From Synergistes jonesii (GTDB taxonomy: Bacteria; Synergistota; Synergistia; Synergistales; Synergistaceae), in assembly GCF_000712295.1 (NCBI RefSeq), contig NZ_JMKI01000037.1, positions 124,001 through 188,000 on the forward strand: a stretch of DNA of 64,000 bases. Direction: 5' to 3'. Numbering within the stretch: the stretch's first letter is position 1; the number at the start of each line of letters is the position of its first letter. The notes below the pieces were generated by a model that did no database searches, was not told where the DNA came from, and was given only the letters and a program-made list of their open reading frames with translations. Made by a program: the position numbers and the translations under genes. Shown here piece by piece: positions 1-8,070 of the stretch.

Positions 1-230
1 TTCATTATCTCAGCCTGGTAGGGAAGGGACTGGCCGCGCGGCATGCCTTCGTGTACGGCGTCAAGGCTCTGCTTCGCAAGTGAAGCCTGCCATGCCGGCA
101 GGCCTTTGATCTCGACGGAGGCGAACGCGTCGGAGCGGAAGAAAACAACAATCGTTGCGGCAATCAGCACTGCCGCAACGATTTGAAAATATTTTGCGTT
201 TTTTCTTTTAGAAGAGCTCTCCGAAGCCAA
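1..230 (-). CDS. Membrane-anchored protein of unknown function (partial, cut by window edge)
   Basis: Only the first 76 or so codons are in the window. The reading frame opens at a TTG (codons Ala-Ser-Glu-Ser follow) that overlaps the end of bamA by 23 bp, with a weak AAGGCAGG ribosome-binding site 8 nt upstream. The visible protein has a short Lys/Arg-rich start, one hydrophobic segment at about residues 16-30 (a signal anchor or signal peptide), and then an extracytoplasmic start containing VEIKGLPAWQAS. I do not recognise the family. Being downstream of and overlapping bamA suggests co-transcription and an envelope role, but that is inference. The TTG start is the least certain part. Confidence 0.5.
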   Translation of the reverse strand, partial: MASESSSKRKNAKYFQIVAAVLIAATIVVFFRSDAFASVEIKGLPAWQASLAKQSLDAVHEGMPRGQSLPYQAEIM

Positions 231-2106
231 AATGGAACCTGCCTTCGTCTCCGTCCGCATAGTCGAGGCGCAGATTTCCCAGAGGCGTATTCAAGCGGAT
301 GCCAATTCCCGGCGCGGAACCCCAGCCGTCGTCGCCGTAGATTACGTCCTCACCGTTGCGGATCTTGCCGGAATCCCAGGCGCGTCCTATATCGTAGAAT
401 ACGACGAACGAGAACATCTTCTGCATCGGTATGCGGAGTTCGAAGTTGCCGAGCACCATGTTGCGGCCGCGGTAATAGTCGTCGTCATAGCCGCGCAGCG
501 TCGTGTCTCCGCCGACCGTGTACATTTCATCGTAAGGCACGTCGCCGGTCGAAGAGCCGGCGATCACACGGGCGGCGAGGGTAACCGGCTTATCGCCGTA
601 GCCGTCGAGCAGATTCGTTTCGAATAGGCCTTTGAGGAAGTTGCCGACCGGGAAGTAGAACTTCGTTTCCAGCCAGTATTTCATATAGCTGTAGTCTTCC
701 TCGTTGACGGTAGCCTTGCCGAACTGGAAGCTAAGGCTCTCGACGTCGCCGCGCGTATAGGGCGCGTATTCGTCGATGTTGAAGCGGCGGAAGGAAAGCG
801 TCGCCGAATAGTAATCGCCTTCGGCGAGCTCTTCTTCGCGGATCCTCCGCAGCTCCTCGGCGCGGGCGCTTTCATCCGGATAGTCCTCGACGAAGCCGTC
901 CCTTTCCCTCATATTGTCGTTCTTCGTGTTATGCCAGTCGAGCAGCACGTACCAGTTATACTTCGATTCGTCCCTGAACTTTTTGCCGAAGCCGAGGAAA
1001 GCTCCGTACTTGTCGCGGTCGTATTCCAGGTACTGCTTATCGTTCTGGTAATAATATATGTCGTCCCAGGCGCGCTTATAGCCGCCGAACTTCCAGGCCA
1101 TCACCTTTCCGCTCATGTAGGGCTGTTCGAGCGAGAGCCAGTACTCCTCGCGGTCGCCGAGCTCGAAGCCGACGCTAAGCTTCAGCCCGCGCCCGGATAT
1201 ATTGTAGTTCTCATAGCTCATGCCGCCGCCGAAGCCGCTCTGCGTGCCGTAGGAAACGTTGAAGCCAAGCTTGCCGGTGCGCGCCTCTTCGACGGTGAGA
1301 ACGACTATGACCTCGTCCTGATTCTCTCCAGGCTCGAAGTTGACGTTGACGTCGTTGAAATAGCCGATGCCCTGCAGGCGGTTCAGCGTAAGGCGCAGCT
1401 TATTGGCGTTGAAAAGTTCTCCGGGTTTTATTTTCAGATAGCGTTCGATGATGTGTTTCTTCGTGATCCTGTTGCCCTGTATGATTATGTCGGAAACCTT
1501 CGGCTCTATGATCTCGACGGTTATAACGTCTCCGTCGATCTTAACGTCCTTGACGTTCGCCATAACATAGCCGTCCGACTGATATTTTTCCTTTATCCTT
1601 TGAAGGTCGTTGCGGAAAAACGTCCTGTTGAATATCATTCCGGGCTGCGTGAATATGGCGCTTTTCAGCTTGTCCTCGTCGTATACGGTGTTGCCGATGA
1701 ATTTGATCTCTCCGACCTTCGGGTTTTCCTGAACTACGAACGTGACCTTGACGCCGTCGCCTTCATCGGTCACTTTGTAATCCGCCGAGCTGAAAAATCC
1801 GAGTTCGAATATCGCGTCCGCATCCTTGCGGAGCTTTTCTTCGTCGACATGCTCGCCCACCTTAGAGGTGACGACGCTCATGATATGCTCGGCCGCCACT
1901 TCCTCGTTGCCCTTAAGTTCGACGCTCTCTATGACGGGCCCCGTCAGCTTTTCCATTTCCGGAGGCTCCGGCTGTTCGGGCTTCGCCGCGGAGCTCTGCT
2001 GCGCGCTTTCATCATGCGACGCCGCGCTCTCCTCCGCAGCCATGCAGCACGACGCCGAAAATGTAAGCGCGAGGATAAGGGCAAGAATCTTTGTTTTTCC
2101 CAGCAC
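208..2106 (-). CDS. bamA: Outer membrane assembly factor BamA / Omp85
   Basis: BamA inserts beta-barrel proteins into the outer membrane. The protein has an N-terminal signal peptide (hydrophobic stretch ending near SASCCMA), an Ala/Glu/Ser/Pro-rich linker, about three POTRA domains (roughly residues 55-280; the second starts near VGEIKFIGNTVYDEDKL) and a C-terminal 16-strand-type barrel ending in Phe, as outer-membrane proteins usually do. The barrel carries the Omp85 features GGDTTLRGYDDDYYRGRN and a closing LRLDYA strand. At 632 aa it is shorter than proteobacterial BamA (about 800 aa, five POTRAs), consistent with fewer POTRA domains. I place the start at the GTG at 2106 because an AAGGAG box lies 8 nt upstream; the frame also has a GTG at 2115 that overlaps this box. 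It lies downstream of a sigma factor and a one-TM protein. Confidence 0.93.
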   Translation of the reverse strand: MLGKTKILALILALTFSASCCMAAEESAASHDESAQQSSAAKPEQPEPPEMEKLTGPVIESVELKGNEEVAAEHIMSVVTSKVGEHVDEEKLRKDADAIFELGFFSSADYKVTDEGDGVKVTFVVQENPKVGEIKFIGNTVYDEDKLKSAIFTQPGMIFNRTFFRNDLQRIKEKYQSDGYVMANVKDVKIDGDVITVEIIEPKVSDIIIQGNRITKKHIIERYLKIKPGELFNANKLRLTLNRLQGIGYFNDVNVNFEPGENQDEVIVVLTVEEARTGKLGFNVSYGTQSGFGGGMSYENYNISGRGLKLSVGFELGDREEYWLSLEQPYMSGKVMAWKFGGYKRAWDDIYYYQNDKQYLEYDRDKYGAFLGFGKKFRDESKYNWYVLLDWHNTKNDNMRERDGFVEDYPDESARAEELRRIREEELAEGDYYSATLSFRRFNIDEYAPYTRGDVESLSFQFGKATVNEEDYSYMKYWLETKFYFPVGNFLKGLFETNLLDGYGDKPVTLAARVIAGSSTGDVPYDEMYTVGGDTTLRGYDDDYYRGRNMVLGNFELRIPMQKMFSFVVFYDIGRAWDSGKIRNGEDVIYGDDGWGSAPGIGIRLNTPLGNLRLDYADGDEGRFHFGFGELF

Positions 2107-2143
2107 AAATACCACTCCTTAAATACAAGGGGTAAAAAATTTT

Positions 2144-2758
2144 TTAATTTACGATCTTGATCGCCGGCTCTCCCCCGCGAAGGCTCTTCTCCCCGATCTG
2201 TACGAGCGTCAGCAGATCTTCCGGCTTGATTTTGTTATTTTCCGCCTTCGGCCTCGCCTGAGCGGGCGCGGCAGGTGTATTCGCCCTTTTCTGAACGGGT
2301 ACGGAGGAGAAAGCCCTCTTCGAATCGGGGCTCCTGATCTCAGCCGCGCGGACTGCGACATTGCTGTCATTGAGGCTCCTGCGCAGCATAGTAAGGAGCT
2401 CTTTCTCCTCCGACGTCACTATAGCGAATTCTTCAGAGCGGCCGGCGGACACCGAAGGAAGCGACGCGGACATGGATGGGATGCCGCTTTCAACGGCGAT
2501 CGGAAGCGTCGTAAGGCAGATTATGATAATTGCGACGGCAAAAGATTTCGCGCCGGAAAATACCATATTTCCCGCACGGACCGAGAGCGGGATTTTTACG
2601 TTCTCGGCCTCTGCTTCTTCCCACAGCTCCTCGCGAACCTGCTTAAGCTCGGCCGAAAGGCAGTCCGCTTCCGCCACCGCGGACTTCCACTTGCGGCTTT
2701 CGCAGGCGGCGGCGAGCCTGTCAAGCCACCTCTGCAGTCTTGTGATCTTCTGTTTCAT
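2144..2758 (-). CDS. Single-pass membrane protein next to a sigma factor (possible anti-sigma factor)
   Basis: About 204 aa with no family I recognise. Residues 1-70 are charged and helical (probable coiled coil, cytoplasmic), one hydrophobic segment at about residues 75-92 (VAIIIICLTTLPIAV) should cross the membrane, and the rest is Ser/Ala/Pro-rich with a closing EDLLTLVQIGEKSLRGG-like stretch. The layout of soluble N-domain, one TM and external tail directly after a sigma-70 family gene is what many membrane anti-sigma factors show. The anti-sigma role is inference only; no ZAS zinc motif is visible. The start used is the ATG at 2758, preceded by GGGGTGA; a GTG at 2767 is also possible. 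The gap to bamA is about 37 bp, so the two are probably co-transcribed. Confidence 0.65.
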   Translation of the reverse strand: MKQKITRLQRWLDRLAAACESRKWKSAVAEADCLSAELKQVREELWEEAEAENVKIPLSVRAGNMVFSGAKSFAVAIIIICLTTLPIAVESGIPSMSASLPSVSAGRSEEFAIVTSEEKELLTMLRRSLNDSNVAVRAAEIRSPDSKRAFSSVPVQKRANTPAAPAQARPKAENNKIKPEDLLTLVQIGEKSLRGGEPAIKIVN

Positions 2759-2799
2759 CCGTCTCACCCCACAGGCAACGATAAAAAGATTATCCCAGC

Positions 2800-3402
2800 T
2801 TACGCCTCATCTGTGGCACCGCCGGAGTAAATCCCCAGCCATGATTTCAGCTTTGCGAGGGCCTTTCTTCTTATCCTGTAAACGTGGCTGATGTCGATAT
2901 TCTTTTCGTCGGCGACCTCGCGTGCGATGCGCCCTTCCATTATCAGCGCGTTTATGATCTCCGTCTCGCGCTCGGAGAGCTGCGAAAGCGCGTTTTCCAG
3001 ATCTATCGACCATTCGCTGCGGCTCGCCTCGCCGTAGAGCATCGAATTTTCGTAGCTGCCGTCGGCAAGCTCGGAGTCGTCCACCGGCGTCGGAGCCTTA
3101 GCCTCGACGCGCTGCAGGAAGTTGATCATCCTTCCGCGAATCTTGTAGTAGGCAAACGTAGAGAAACGGACGCTGCGCTCCGGGTCGAAAGAATCGACGG
3201 CGCTTATAAGGGCGAGCATCCCCTCCTGAATCAAATCCTGATATGTGTCGTAGGGAACCTTTAATTTTTTCGCCAGCCAGTAGACCATGGGGCGATTCGC
3301 GAGAATGAGCTTTTCCCTCGCTTCCTCGCTCCCGGCCGCGCAGTCCTTCCACAGCTGCGATTCATCCCGGCGTTCCGTAACTTTTTCCGTCTCATTGCGC
3401 AT
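2800..3402 (-). CDS. RNA polymerase sigma factor, sigma-70 family (FliA/WhiG/SigH-like)
   Basis: A 200-aa alternative sigma factor. Region 2 is clear at about residues 35-105 (NRPMVYWLAKKL, then DLIQEGMLALISAVDSFDP and the promoter-melting segment RFSTFAYYKIRGRMINFL). Region 4 is at about residues 138-190 (LSQLSERETEIINAL, then the helix-turn-helix DISHVYRIRRKALAKLKSWL). Region 1.1 is absent and region 3 is short, which fits a group 3 alternative factor. No flagellar genes are in view, so a flagellar role cannot be assumed. It is followed by a one-TM protein and bamA, so it may control envelope functions; that is inference. Confidence 0.88.
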   Translation of the reverse strand: MRNETEKVTERRDESQLWKDCAAGSEEAREKLILANRPMVYWLAKKLKVPYDTYQDLIQEGMLALISAVDSFDPERSVRFSTFAYYKIRGRMINFLQRVEAKAPTPVDDSELADGSYENSMLYGEASRSEWSIDLENALSQLSERETEIINALIMEGRIAREVADEKNIDISHVYRIRRKALAKLKSWLGIYSGGATDEA

Positions 3403-3443
3403 TTAACCACATCCCATTCAGAGACAAGCTTAGCAACTATCTA

Positions 3444-3449
3444 ATTCTA
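3444..3449 (-). promoter_or_regulatory. Extended -10 promoter candidate for the sigma/bamA operon
   Basis: The minus strand reads TGGTAGAAT, an extended -10 box (TGn plus TAGAAT), about 40 nt before the sigma factor start codon. The -35 position (GCGTAA, 17-nt spacer) is poor, as is common with an extended -10. Seen directly; function inferred. Confidence 0.4.
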
Positions 3450-3471
3450 CCACAGTTTAAGAGATTTTACG

Positions 3472-4176
3472 CTACAGCAGCGGAAGAGAAGCGATTCTAC
3501 CCTCCGCCACTTTCAAATGCGTCGTGTCGTTTTGAAAAAGGAGCACGAACCTGCCCGCGTCGGCGCCGAAAGCGGTTATCGAACAGTTGTCGATGCGCGT
3601 CCTCCAAAAATAACTGACGCGCGGCAGAGCGAGCAGCCGCGGGAAAAGCGCGCGAAGCATCGCGCCGTGCCCGACGACCACGATGCTCCGCTCCGGTCTC
3701 GCAAGCAGAAGCTTCGACAGCTCGCCGCAGCGCTCGTACAGATCGTCCGCTTTTTCTCCGCCGGGCGCGTCGACGTTAAGCTGATTCACCCTCCACGCCT
3801 CGAAGATTTCGGCGTAATTCTCCCTTATCTCGGCGACGGTCCGCCCCTCCCACTCTCCGAAATCCACTTCGGTGAGAAGAGAAGTCTTTTCCACCGCGGC
3901 TCCTTTATGAAACGAAGCTATCTCCTCCGCAGTTTCGTAGGCGCGCGAAAGCGGGCTTGAAATAACGGCGTCGACTTTCGCAAGCGAAAACCTCAGCGCG
4001 GCCCTCCGCGCCTGAAGGCGCCCCTCCGCGTTCAGCGGGATATCCGTCGCTCCCTGATAGCGGAGCTGATTATTCCACTCGGTCTTTCCATGCCTGACAA
4101 AAAAAATTTTTTTGCCGCCTATCGGAGCTGAAAGTCCCGGCGCCACATTTCCATCTTCCGCCATATTTACCGGCAT
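3472..4176 (-). CDS. Histidine phosphatase family protein (phosphoglycerate mutase-like)
   Basis: Member of the dPGM/acid-phosphatase superfamily that uses a phosphohistidine intermediate. The catalytic FFVRHGKTEWNN motif sits at residues 25-36 (H29), the phosphate-binding ISSPLSRAYETAEE motif follows, then EVDFGEWEGRT, and the second histidine is in VVVGHGAMLRAL. At 234 aa this could be a cobalamin/alpha-ribazole phosphatase, a broad-specificity phosphatase or a phosphoglycerate mutase; sequence alone does not decide. The frame is open from an ATG at 4194, but an AGGAGG box lies just inside that extension and 9 nt before the ATG at 4176, so I use 4176. Confidence 0.85.
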   Translation of the reverse strand: MPVNMAEDGNVAPGLSAPIGGKKIFFVRHGKTEWNNQLRYQGATDIPLNAEGRLQARRAALRFSLAKVDAVISSPLSRAYETAEEIASFHKGAAVEKTSLLTEVDFGEWEGRTVAEIRENYAEIFEAWRVNQLNVDAPGGEKADDLYERCGELSKLLLARPERSIVVVGHGAMLRALFPRLLALPRVSYFWRTRIDNCSITAFGADAGRFVLLFQNDTTHLKVAEGRIASLPLL

Positions 4177-4255
4177 AAACGCAGACCTCCTCATCCGAAC
4201 GCCCAGCGCTTAGACAATTACAAAAGAGGGAGAACGCAGAAGACGCTCCCCCTTC

Positions 4256-4285
4256 AAAAAATCTCGCGCCTCTCAGCGGCGCGAG
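4256..4285 (-). terminator. Rho-independent terminator after the tRNA genes
   Basis: An 8-bp perfect stem (CTCGCGCC/GGCGCGAG, 7-nt loop) is followed on the minus strand by ATTTTTT. It lies just downstream of tRNA-Glu. A second GGGAG...CTCCC hairpin with TTTT follows at about 4226-4253. Confidence 0.85.
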
Positions 4286-4293
4286 GCATATAT

Positions 4294-4369
4294 TGGCAGT
4301 CCCTAGGAGATTCGAACTCCTGTTAACGGGCTGAGAACCCGCCGTCCTGGACCCCTAGACGAAGGGACC
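4294..4369 (-). tRNA. tRNA-Glu (anticodon CTC)
   Basis: A 76-nt cloverleaf with encoded 3' CCA. The anticodon stem is GCGGG/CCCGT and the loop is TTCTCAG, giving U33 followed by CTC. The TPsiC arm contains GTTCGAATC. The first acceptor pair is a G-U wobble. It follows tRNA-Gln by 11 nt and is probably co-transcribed with it. Confidence 0.93.
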
Positions 4370-4380
4370 ATTCCACTAAA

Positions 4381-4454
4381 TGGCTGGGGTACAAGGATTT
4401 GAACCTCGATTACCTGATCCAGAGTCAGGCGTGCTGCCGTTGCACCATACCCCA
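4381..4454 (-). tRNA. tRNA-Gln (anticodon CTG)
   Basis: A 74-nt cloverleaf beginning TGGGGTATGG with a fully paired acceptor stem (TGGGGTA/TACCCCA) and encoded CCA. The anticodon loop is CTCTGGA (CTG). It begins with U, as Gln tRNAs commonly do. It is first in a Gln-Glu pair behind a strong promoter. Confidence 0.94.
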
Positions 4455-4472
4455 ACGGAACAGACAACGGTT

Positions 4473-4500
4473 ATTATATAAGATTTTCAAATCTTGTCAA
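4473..4500 (-). promoter_or_regulatory. Sigma-70 promoter for tRNA-Gln/tRNA-Glu
   Basis: The minus strand has a perfect TTGACA (4495-4500), a 16-nt spacer and a perfect TATAAT (4473-4478), ending about 19 nt before the tRNA-Gln 5' end. It is the closest consensus match among the promoters noted here. Confidence 0.82.
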
Positions 4501-4559
4501 CAGCCGGAAAAGCGCCGCCAGAGGGCCGGCTGGGCCGCCTGCGGGACGACGGCAGACAA

Positions 4560-4636
<77 letters not shown>

Positions 4637-4646
4637 AAACAGCGAG

Positions 4647-4675
4647 ATTATATCATGAAACGTATTTTTTAAAAA
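4647..4675 (-). promoter_or_regulatory. Promoter candidate for tRNA-Pro
   Basis: A perfect TATAAT (4647-4652) lies 10 nt before the tRNA-Pro 5' end. The -35 box TTTTTA is weak but spaced at 17 nt. Confidence 0.5.
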
Positions 4676-4778
4676 CATCGCCGCAGTCGGCTTCCTCAGC
4701 AGCACGGAGGCTGCGATTCGACGCCTGACGGATACGCCTGAAGCGCGGGCCCGCCGGGAATTACTTTATTTTATGAAA

Positions 4779-4875
4779 TGGCGGAGGCGTGTGCGAGTCG
4801 AACACACCGAGGAAGTCGTTAACTCCCCCCACCGGATTTGAAGTCCGGGCCCGGCACCGGCCGAAAAGCGCCTCC
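4779..4875 (-). tRNA. selC: tRNA-SeC (selenocysteine, anticodon TCA)
   Basis: A 97-nt RNA, longer than ordinary tRNAs, with a long acceptor arm beginning GGAGGCG and paired to CGCCTCC, encoded CCA, a long variable arm (GGGGGGAGTTAAC...) and an anticodon stem CGGA/TCCG around the loop CTTCAAA, giving UCA. This is the architecture of the bacterial selenocysteine tRNA that reads UGA with SelB. No selA, selB or selD is in the window. Confidence 0.93.
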
Positions 4876-4888
4876 ATCGCCGCGATAA

Positions 4889-4917
4889 AGTTTATCAAAA
4901 AGTCGGCTTTACCGCAA
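4889..4917 (-). promoter_or_regulatory. Promoter candidate for tRNA-SeC
   Basis: TTGCGG (4912-4917), 17-nt spacer, TAAACT (4889-4894), placing the start point a few nucleotides before the tRNA 5' end. Confidence 0.6.
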
Positions 4918-4949
4918 TTGTTTTTTGCCGAAGTCCGTCTGGTCCTCTT

Positions 4950-6257
4950 TCACTCGATTGCGCCGATTATCAGCCTGCGCTTTTCCGCTTTTCCTGAGAC
5001 GTTCCAGCTGCCTTCGAGACAGCGGAGCGCCTCTTTCAGCTTCTCTTCGTCGTCGTAAAACAGGTCGATGACGCTTTCTCCCGCCGCGACGGCGCTTCCT
5101 ATTTTTTTGTTGAGGCGGATCGCGGCCGCGCGGTCTATCTCGTCATCGAGCTTAAGCCGGCCTCCGCCGAGCGAGCGCAGCGCTTCGCCGACCGCGAGCG
5201 CGTCGAGGCGCGAAATAAACCCGCCCTTCGTCTCTTTCAGCGAATATTTTTTCTGCGCTCTGGACAGTATCTCAAGAGGGCGACGGGCGACCTCCGCGTT
5301 TCCGCCCTGCGCTTCCACTATCTGAGCGAATTTCGCGAGCGCCGAGCCGTCCGATAGGGCGCGCTCCGCCTTTTCTTTACCGTCGGCGGGGCTTTCGGCG
5401 GCTTCGGCAAGTGCGAGCATGAAGCCGCAGAGCGTGACGCACAGTTCGCGCGTGTCGGATGGACCGCGGCCGCTCAGGACTTCGACCGCTTCGTAGATTT
5501 CCGCGGCGTTGCCGACCCATTCGCCGAGAGGCTGCTCCATATCGCTGAGCACGGCCACGGCTTTTTTGCCGAGTTTCTTCGAGACTTTGACGAGGTTGCG
5601 CGCAAGCGCTTCGGCGGCTTTAGCATCCTTCATGAAGGCGCCGCTGCCGCATTTTACGTCGAAGACGTAGCCCGCCGCGCCGCCGGCGAGTTTTTTGCTG
5701 ACGATGCTCGAAGTGATGAGAGGTATCGACGGCACTGTGCCGGTGACGTCGCGGAGTTTGTAAAATTTTCCCTCGGCCGGCGCGAGCTCTTTCGAATGTC
5801 CGGAGACCGCGCAGCCTATCCGGCGCGCCTGCGCGATGAATTCATCCGACGCAAGGTGCATTTTCATTCCCGGTATCGATTCGAATTTGTCGACGGTGCC
5901 GCCCGTATAGCCGAGCCCCGGGCCTGAGAGTTTGGAGACGACGGCGCCGCAGGCGGCGGCAAGAGGCAGCAGTATCAGCGTGGTCTTGTCGCCTACGCCG
6001 CCGGTGCTGTGCTTGTCTACTACGCGCATGTCCTTCGGAAAGGCGTATCTTTCGCCGGAGTCCGCGAGCGCCTCGGTGAAGTGCATCGTCTCGTCGTCGC
6101 CGAGCCCGTTGAAGTAGACGGCCATCAACCACGCGGAAAGCTGATAGTCGGGCAGCTCGCCGGAGACGGTTTTCGCGACGAGGGCCTGGAGTTCTTCTTT
6201 AGAATGGGCTCCGCCGTCGCGTTTTTTTTCGATGAAGTCGACCATATTGAAGCTCAT
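4950..6257 (-). CDS. pdp: Pyrimidine-nucleoside phosphorylase / thymidine phosphorylase
   Basis: Cleaves thymidine, uridine or deoxyuridine with phosphate to give the base and (deoxy)ribose-1-phosphate in pyrimidine salvage. The 435-aa protein has the family layout: an N-terminal helical domain, the phosphate-binding DKHSTGGVGDKTT segment, the GPGLGYTGGTVDKFESIPG signature and the C-terminal PYNP domain near residues 345-415. The length matches the family (430-440 aa). Whether it prefers thymidine (DeoA) or has broad specificity (Pdp) cannot be settled here. The start overlaps the pnp stop by ATGA, so purine and pyrimidine salvage genes are translationally coupled. Confidence 0.93.
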   Translation of the reverse strand: MSFNMVDFIEKKRDGGAHSKEELQALVAKTVSGELPDYQLSAWLMAVYFNGLGDDETMHFTEALADSGERYAFPKDMRVVDKHSTGGVGDKTTLILLPLAAACGAVVSKLSGPGLGYTGGTVDKFESIPGMKMHLASDEFIAQARRIGCAVSGHSKELAPAEGKFYKLRDVTGTVPSIPLITSSIVSKKLAGGAAGYVFDVKCGSGAFMKDAKAAEALARNLVKVSKKLGKKAVAVLSDMEQPLGEWVGNAAEIYEAVEVLSGRGPSDTRELCVTLCGFMLALAEAAESPADGKEKAERALSDGSALAKFAQIVEAQGGNAEVARRPLEILSRAQKKYSLKETKGGFISRLDALAVGEALRSLGGGRLKLDDEIDRAAAIRLNKKIGSAVAAGESVIDLFYDDEEKLKEALRCLEGSWNVSGKAEKRRLIIGAIE

Positions 6258-7081
6258 AGCCGCGCCTCCTCTATAAAGCCTTCCACAAGCCGCGCTACTC
6301 CGGCTGCCGCTTTGGCCATCGCTTCCAGGACATCCTTATGTGTCAGCTTCTGCATCGTGATGCCGGCGCCGTAGTTCGCGGCGCAGGATATGCCGAGCAC
6401 GCGGATGCCCATGTGGTTGGCGACGATGACTTCGGGCACCGTCGACATGCCGACGACGTCTGCGCCGAGCAGCCGCGCCATGCGGATCTCCGAAGGCGTC
6501 TCGAAAGAGGGGCCGCTGAAGGCGATGTAAACGCCGCGGCGCAGCGGAATGTTTTCCTTAGCGGCGACGCGCTCGAGTACGGCGATGAATTCGCGGTCGT
6601 AAGCGGTCGTCATATCGGGGAAGCGCGTCCCCCATTCGTCATGGTTGACTCCGACGAGGGGGTTCCTGCCCATGAAGTTTATATGATCTTCTATCGCTAT
6701 GATGGAGCCGGGACGTATATCTGTGTTCACCGCACCGGAAGCGTTGGTGGCAACGAAGGCTTTTATTCCGAGCTGGCCAAGCACGCGCACCGGGAACGTT
6801 ACTTCTTCCATCGTGTAGCCTTCGTAGAAGTGCACGCGCCCCTGCATAGCCGCCACAGGCGTGCCGCGCAGACAGCCGAGCAGTAGTTTGCCCTCGTGCC
6901 CCGGAGCTGTCGAGCGCGGCCAGTAAGGTATGTCCTCGTACGGTATCGTCATTGGGCGCTCAATCTTTTCCGCGCCGTGTCCAAGGCCGGAGCCGAGCAT
7001 GATCGCGGCTTTAGGGGAAAATCCTCCGCTTATTTTTTCGATGAATTTCTGCGCTTCGTCGACTTTGTCCCAGTAGTACAT
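6254..7081 (-). CDS. punA: Purine-nucleoside phosphorylase
   Basis: Phosphorolysis of purine nucleosides. The 275-aa protein is the trimeric class: the phosphate-binding GSGLGHG motif near residue 30, GRVHFYEGY, ATNASGAVN, and YIAFSGPSFETPSEIRM containing the conserved Glu, with VGMSTVPEVIVANHMGIRV. The open frame runs on to 7441, but the upstream part is unlike the family and lies in the xer gene; the ATG at 7081 has GGAGGAGG at good spacing and gives the usual length. It sits between xer and pdp. Confidence 0.93.
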   Translation of the reverse strand: MYYWDKVDEAQKFIEKISGGFSPKAAIMLGSGLGHGAEKIERPMTIPYEDIPYWPRSTAPGHEGKLLLGCLRGTPVAAMQGRVHFYEGYTMEEVTFPVRVLGQLGIKAFVATNASGAVNTDIRPGSIIAIEDHINFMGRNPLVGVNHDEWGTRFPDMTTAYDREFIAVLERVAAKENIPLRRGVYIAFSGPSFETPSEIRMARLLGADVVGMSTVPEVIVANHMGIRVLGISCAANYGAGITMQKLTHKDVLEAMAKAAAGVARLVEGFIEEARL

Positions 7082-7164
7082 TTTTATTTCCTCCTCCGCC
7101 CGGCTATCCCGCAGCGCTATAATTTTTATCCGCCCCCGCAGCCGCGTCTGTTTTTGGCGACGCG

Positions 7165-8070
7165 TCAACGAGCGAGAGGGTGGTATTTGTCGTAGCTGTC
7201 GCGCAGCTCCGTGTCCATGTGCGTGTATTTTTCGGTCGTCATTATGGAGCTGTGTCCAAGTATCTCCTGCAGCGTCCGCTGGTCCATGCCGTTGCGCAGA
7301 AGGTGCGTTGCGAAGGTATGGCGCAGCACGTGCGGATGCAGGCGCTCCCGCGGGATGCCGGCCTCGACTCCGCGCTTGTGCAGTATTACCCAGAGAGTCT
7401 CGCGGTACAGCCGCCGGCCGCTGCGGGAGAGGAAGAGCCATTCTTCGCCGCGCTTGTCCAGCTGCGGGCGGTAATCTGAGATGTATTCCTCGATAAGGCG
7501 GCGCACCGCGCCGATGTAGGGGATCGTGCGCTCCTTGTCGCCCTTGCCGCGCGCGTAGAGGATCTCGTTTGACGAATCGAGGTCGCGCAGCCTTATATTA
7601 CAGAGCTCGGAGGCGCGCATCCCGGCGCCGTAGGCCAGCTCTATAAAGGCCCTGTCGCGTTTTCCCAGCGGCGTGCCGTCCTCGCATGCATTCATGATGC
7701 GCTGTATCTCCCCCTCCGTCATTATCTGCGGCAGGGTTTTCTCGCGCGAAGGCAGCGGCGCGAGGCGCGGCAAATTGTCCGTGACTCCGTCGTACTGTAA
7801 GAAGCGCGCGAAGGAACGAAGCATAGCGCCCATCCGCTGCACGGTGGATTTTTTGCGTTCTTCCGCCAGCTTAGCGCGCAGGAAGCGCGCCACCGCGTCG
7901 TCGCGCAGGTCGAGCGGGTCGCGCCGCTCATCGCGGCAGTAGGCCTCCCATATTTTAAGGTCGGAAGCGTAAGCGCGCTGCGTGTTTTCGCTGCATCCGC
8001 GCTCGAGGCGCAGGTAGTCTATGAAGCGCCCTATCGTTTTGCCGAGCTCTCCGCCGAACTCCGCCTTCAT
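7165..8070 (-). CDS. xerD: Tyrosine recombinase XerC/XerD
   Basis: Resolves chromosome dimers at dif. The 301-aa protein has an N-terminal SAM-like core-binding domain (residues 1-95) and a C-terminal catalytic domain with Arg in GAGMRASELCNIR, Lys in ARGKGDKERTIP, the HPHVLRHTFATHLLRNG box (His and Arg), His in LGHSSIMTTEKYTHMD and the nucleophilic Tyr in the same motif. The start overlaps the Nudix gene by ATGA. Its place in a housekeeping operon, with no phage genes beside it, argues for a Xer housekeeping role rather than an integrase; XerC versus XerD is not resolved. Confidence 0.9.
   Translation of the reverse strand: MKAEFGGELGKTIGRFIDYLRLERGCSENTQRAYASDLKIWEAYCRDERRDPLDLRDDAVARFLRAKLAEERKKSTVQRMGAMLRSFARFLQYDGVTDNLPRLAPLPSREKTLPQIMTEGEIQRIMNACEDGTPLGKRDRAFIELAYGAGMRASELCNIRLRDLDSSNEILYARGKGDKERTIPYIGAVRRLIEEYISDYRPQLDKRGEEWLFLSRSGRRLYRETLWVILHKRGVEAGIPRERLHPHVLRHTFATHLLRNGMDQRTLQEILGHSSIMTTEKYTHMDTELRDSYDKYHPLAR

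Noticed and set aside
931-2160. 409-codon plus-strand frame opposite bamA
   Set aside because: Shadow of bamA with no start signal and no recognisable domain.
7082-7441. N-terminal extension of purine-nucleoside phosphorylase
   Set aside because: The open frame upstream of 7081 is Arg/Ala-rich, overlaps xerD in another frame, and the internal ATG has a strong GGAGGAGG; the same reasoning removed long extensions of ispH, rpsA, mutL, mtnA, xseA, efp, tsaD, pyrF and pyrC.
7165-8070. Phage or transposon integrase
   Set aside because: The tyrosine recombinase sits in a housekeeping operon with ATGA overlap to a Nudix gene, has XerC/D length and motifs, and no att sites or phage genes are nearby.
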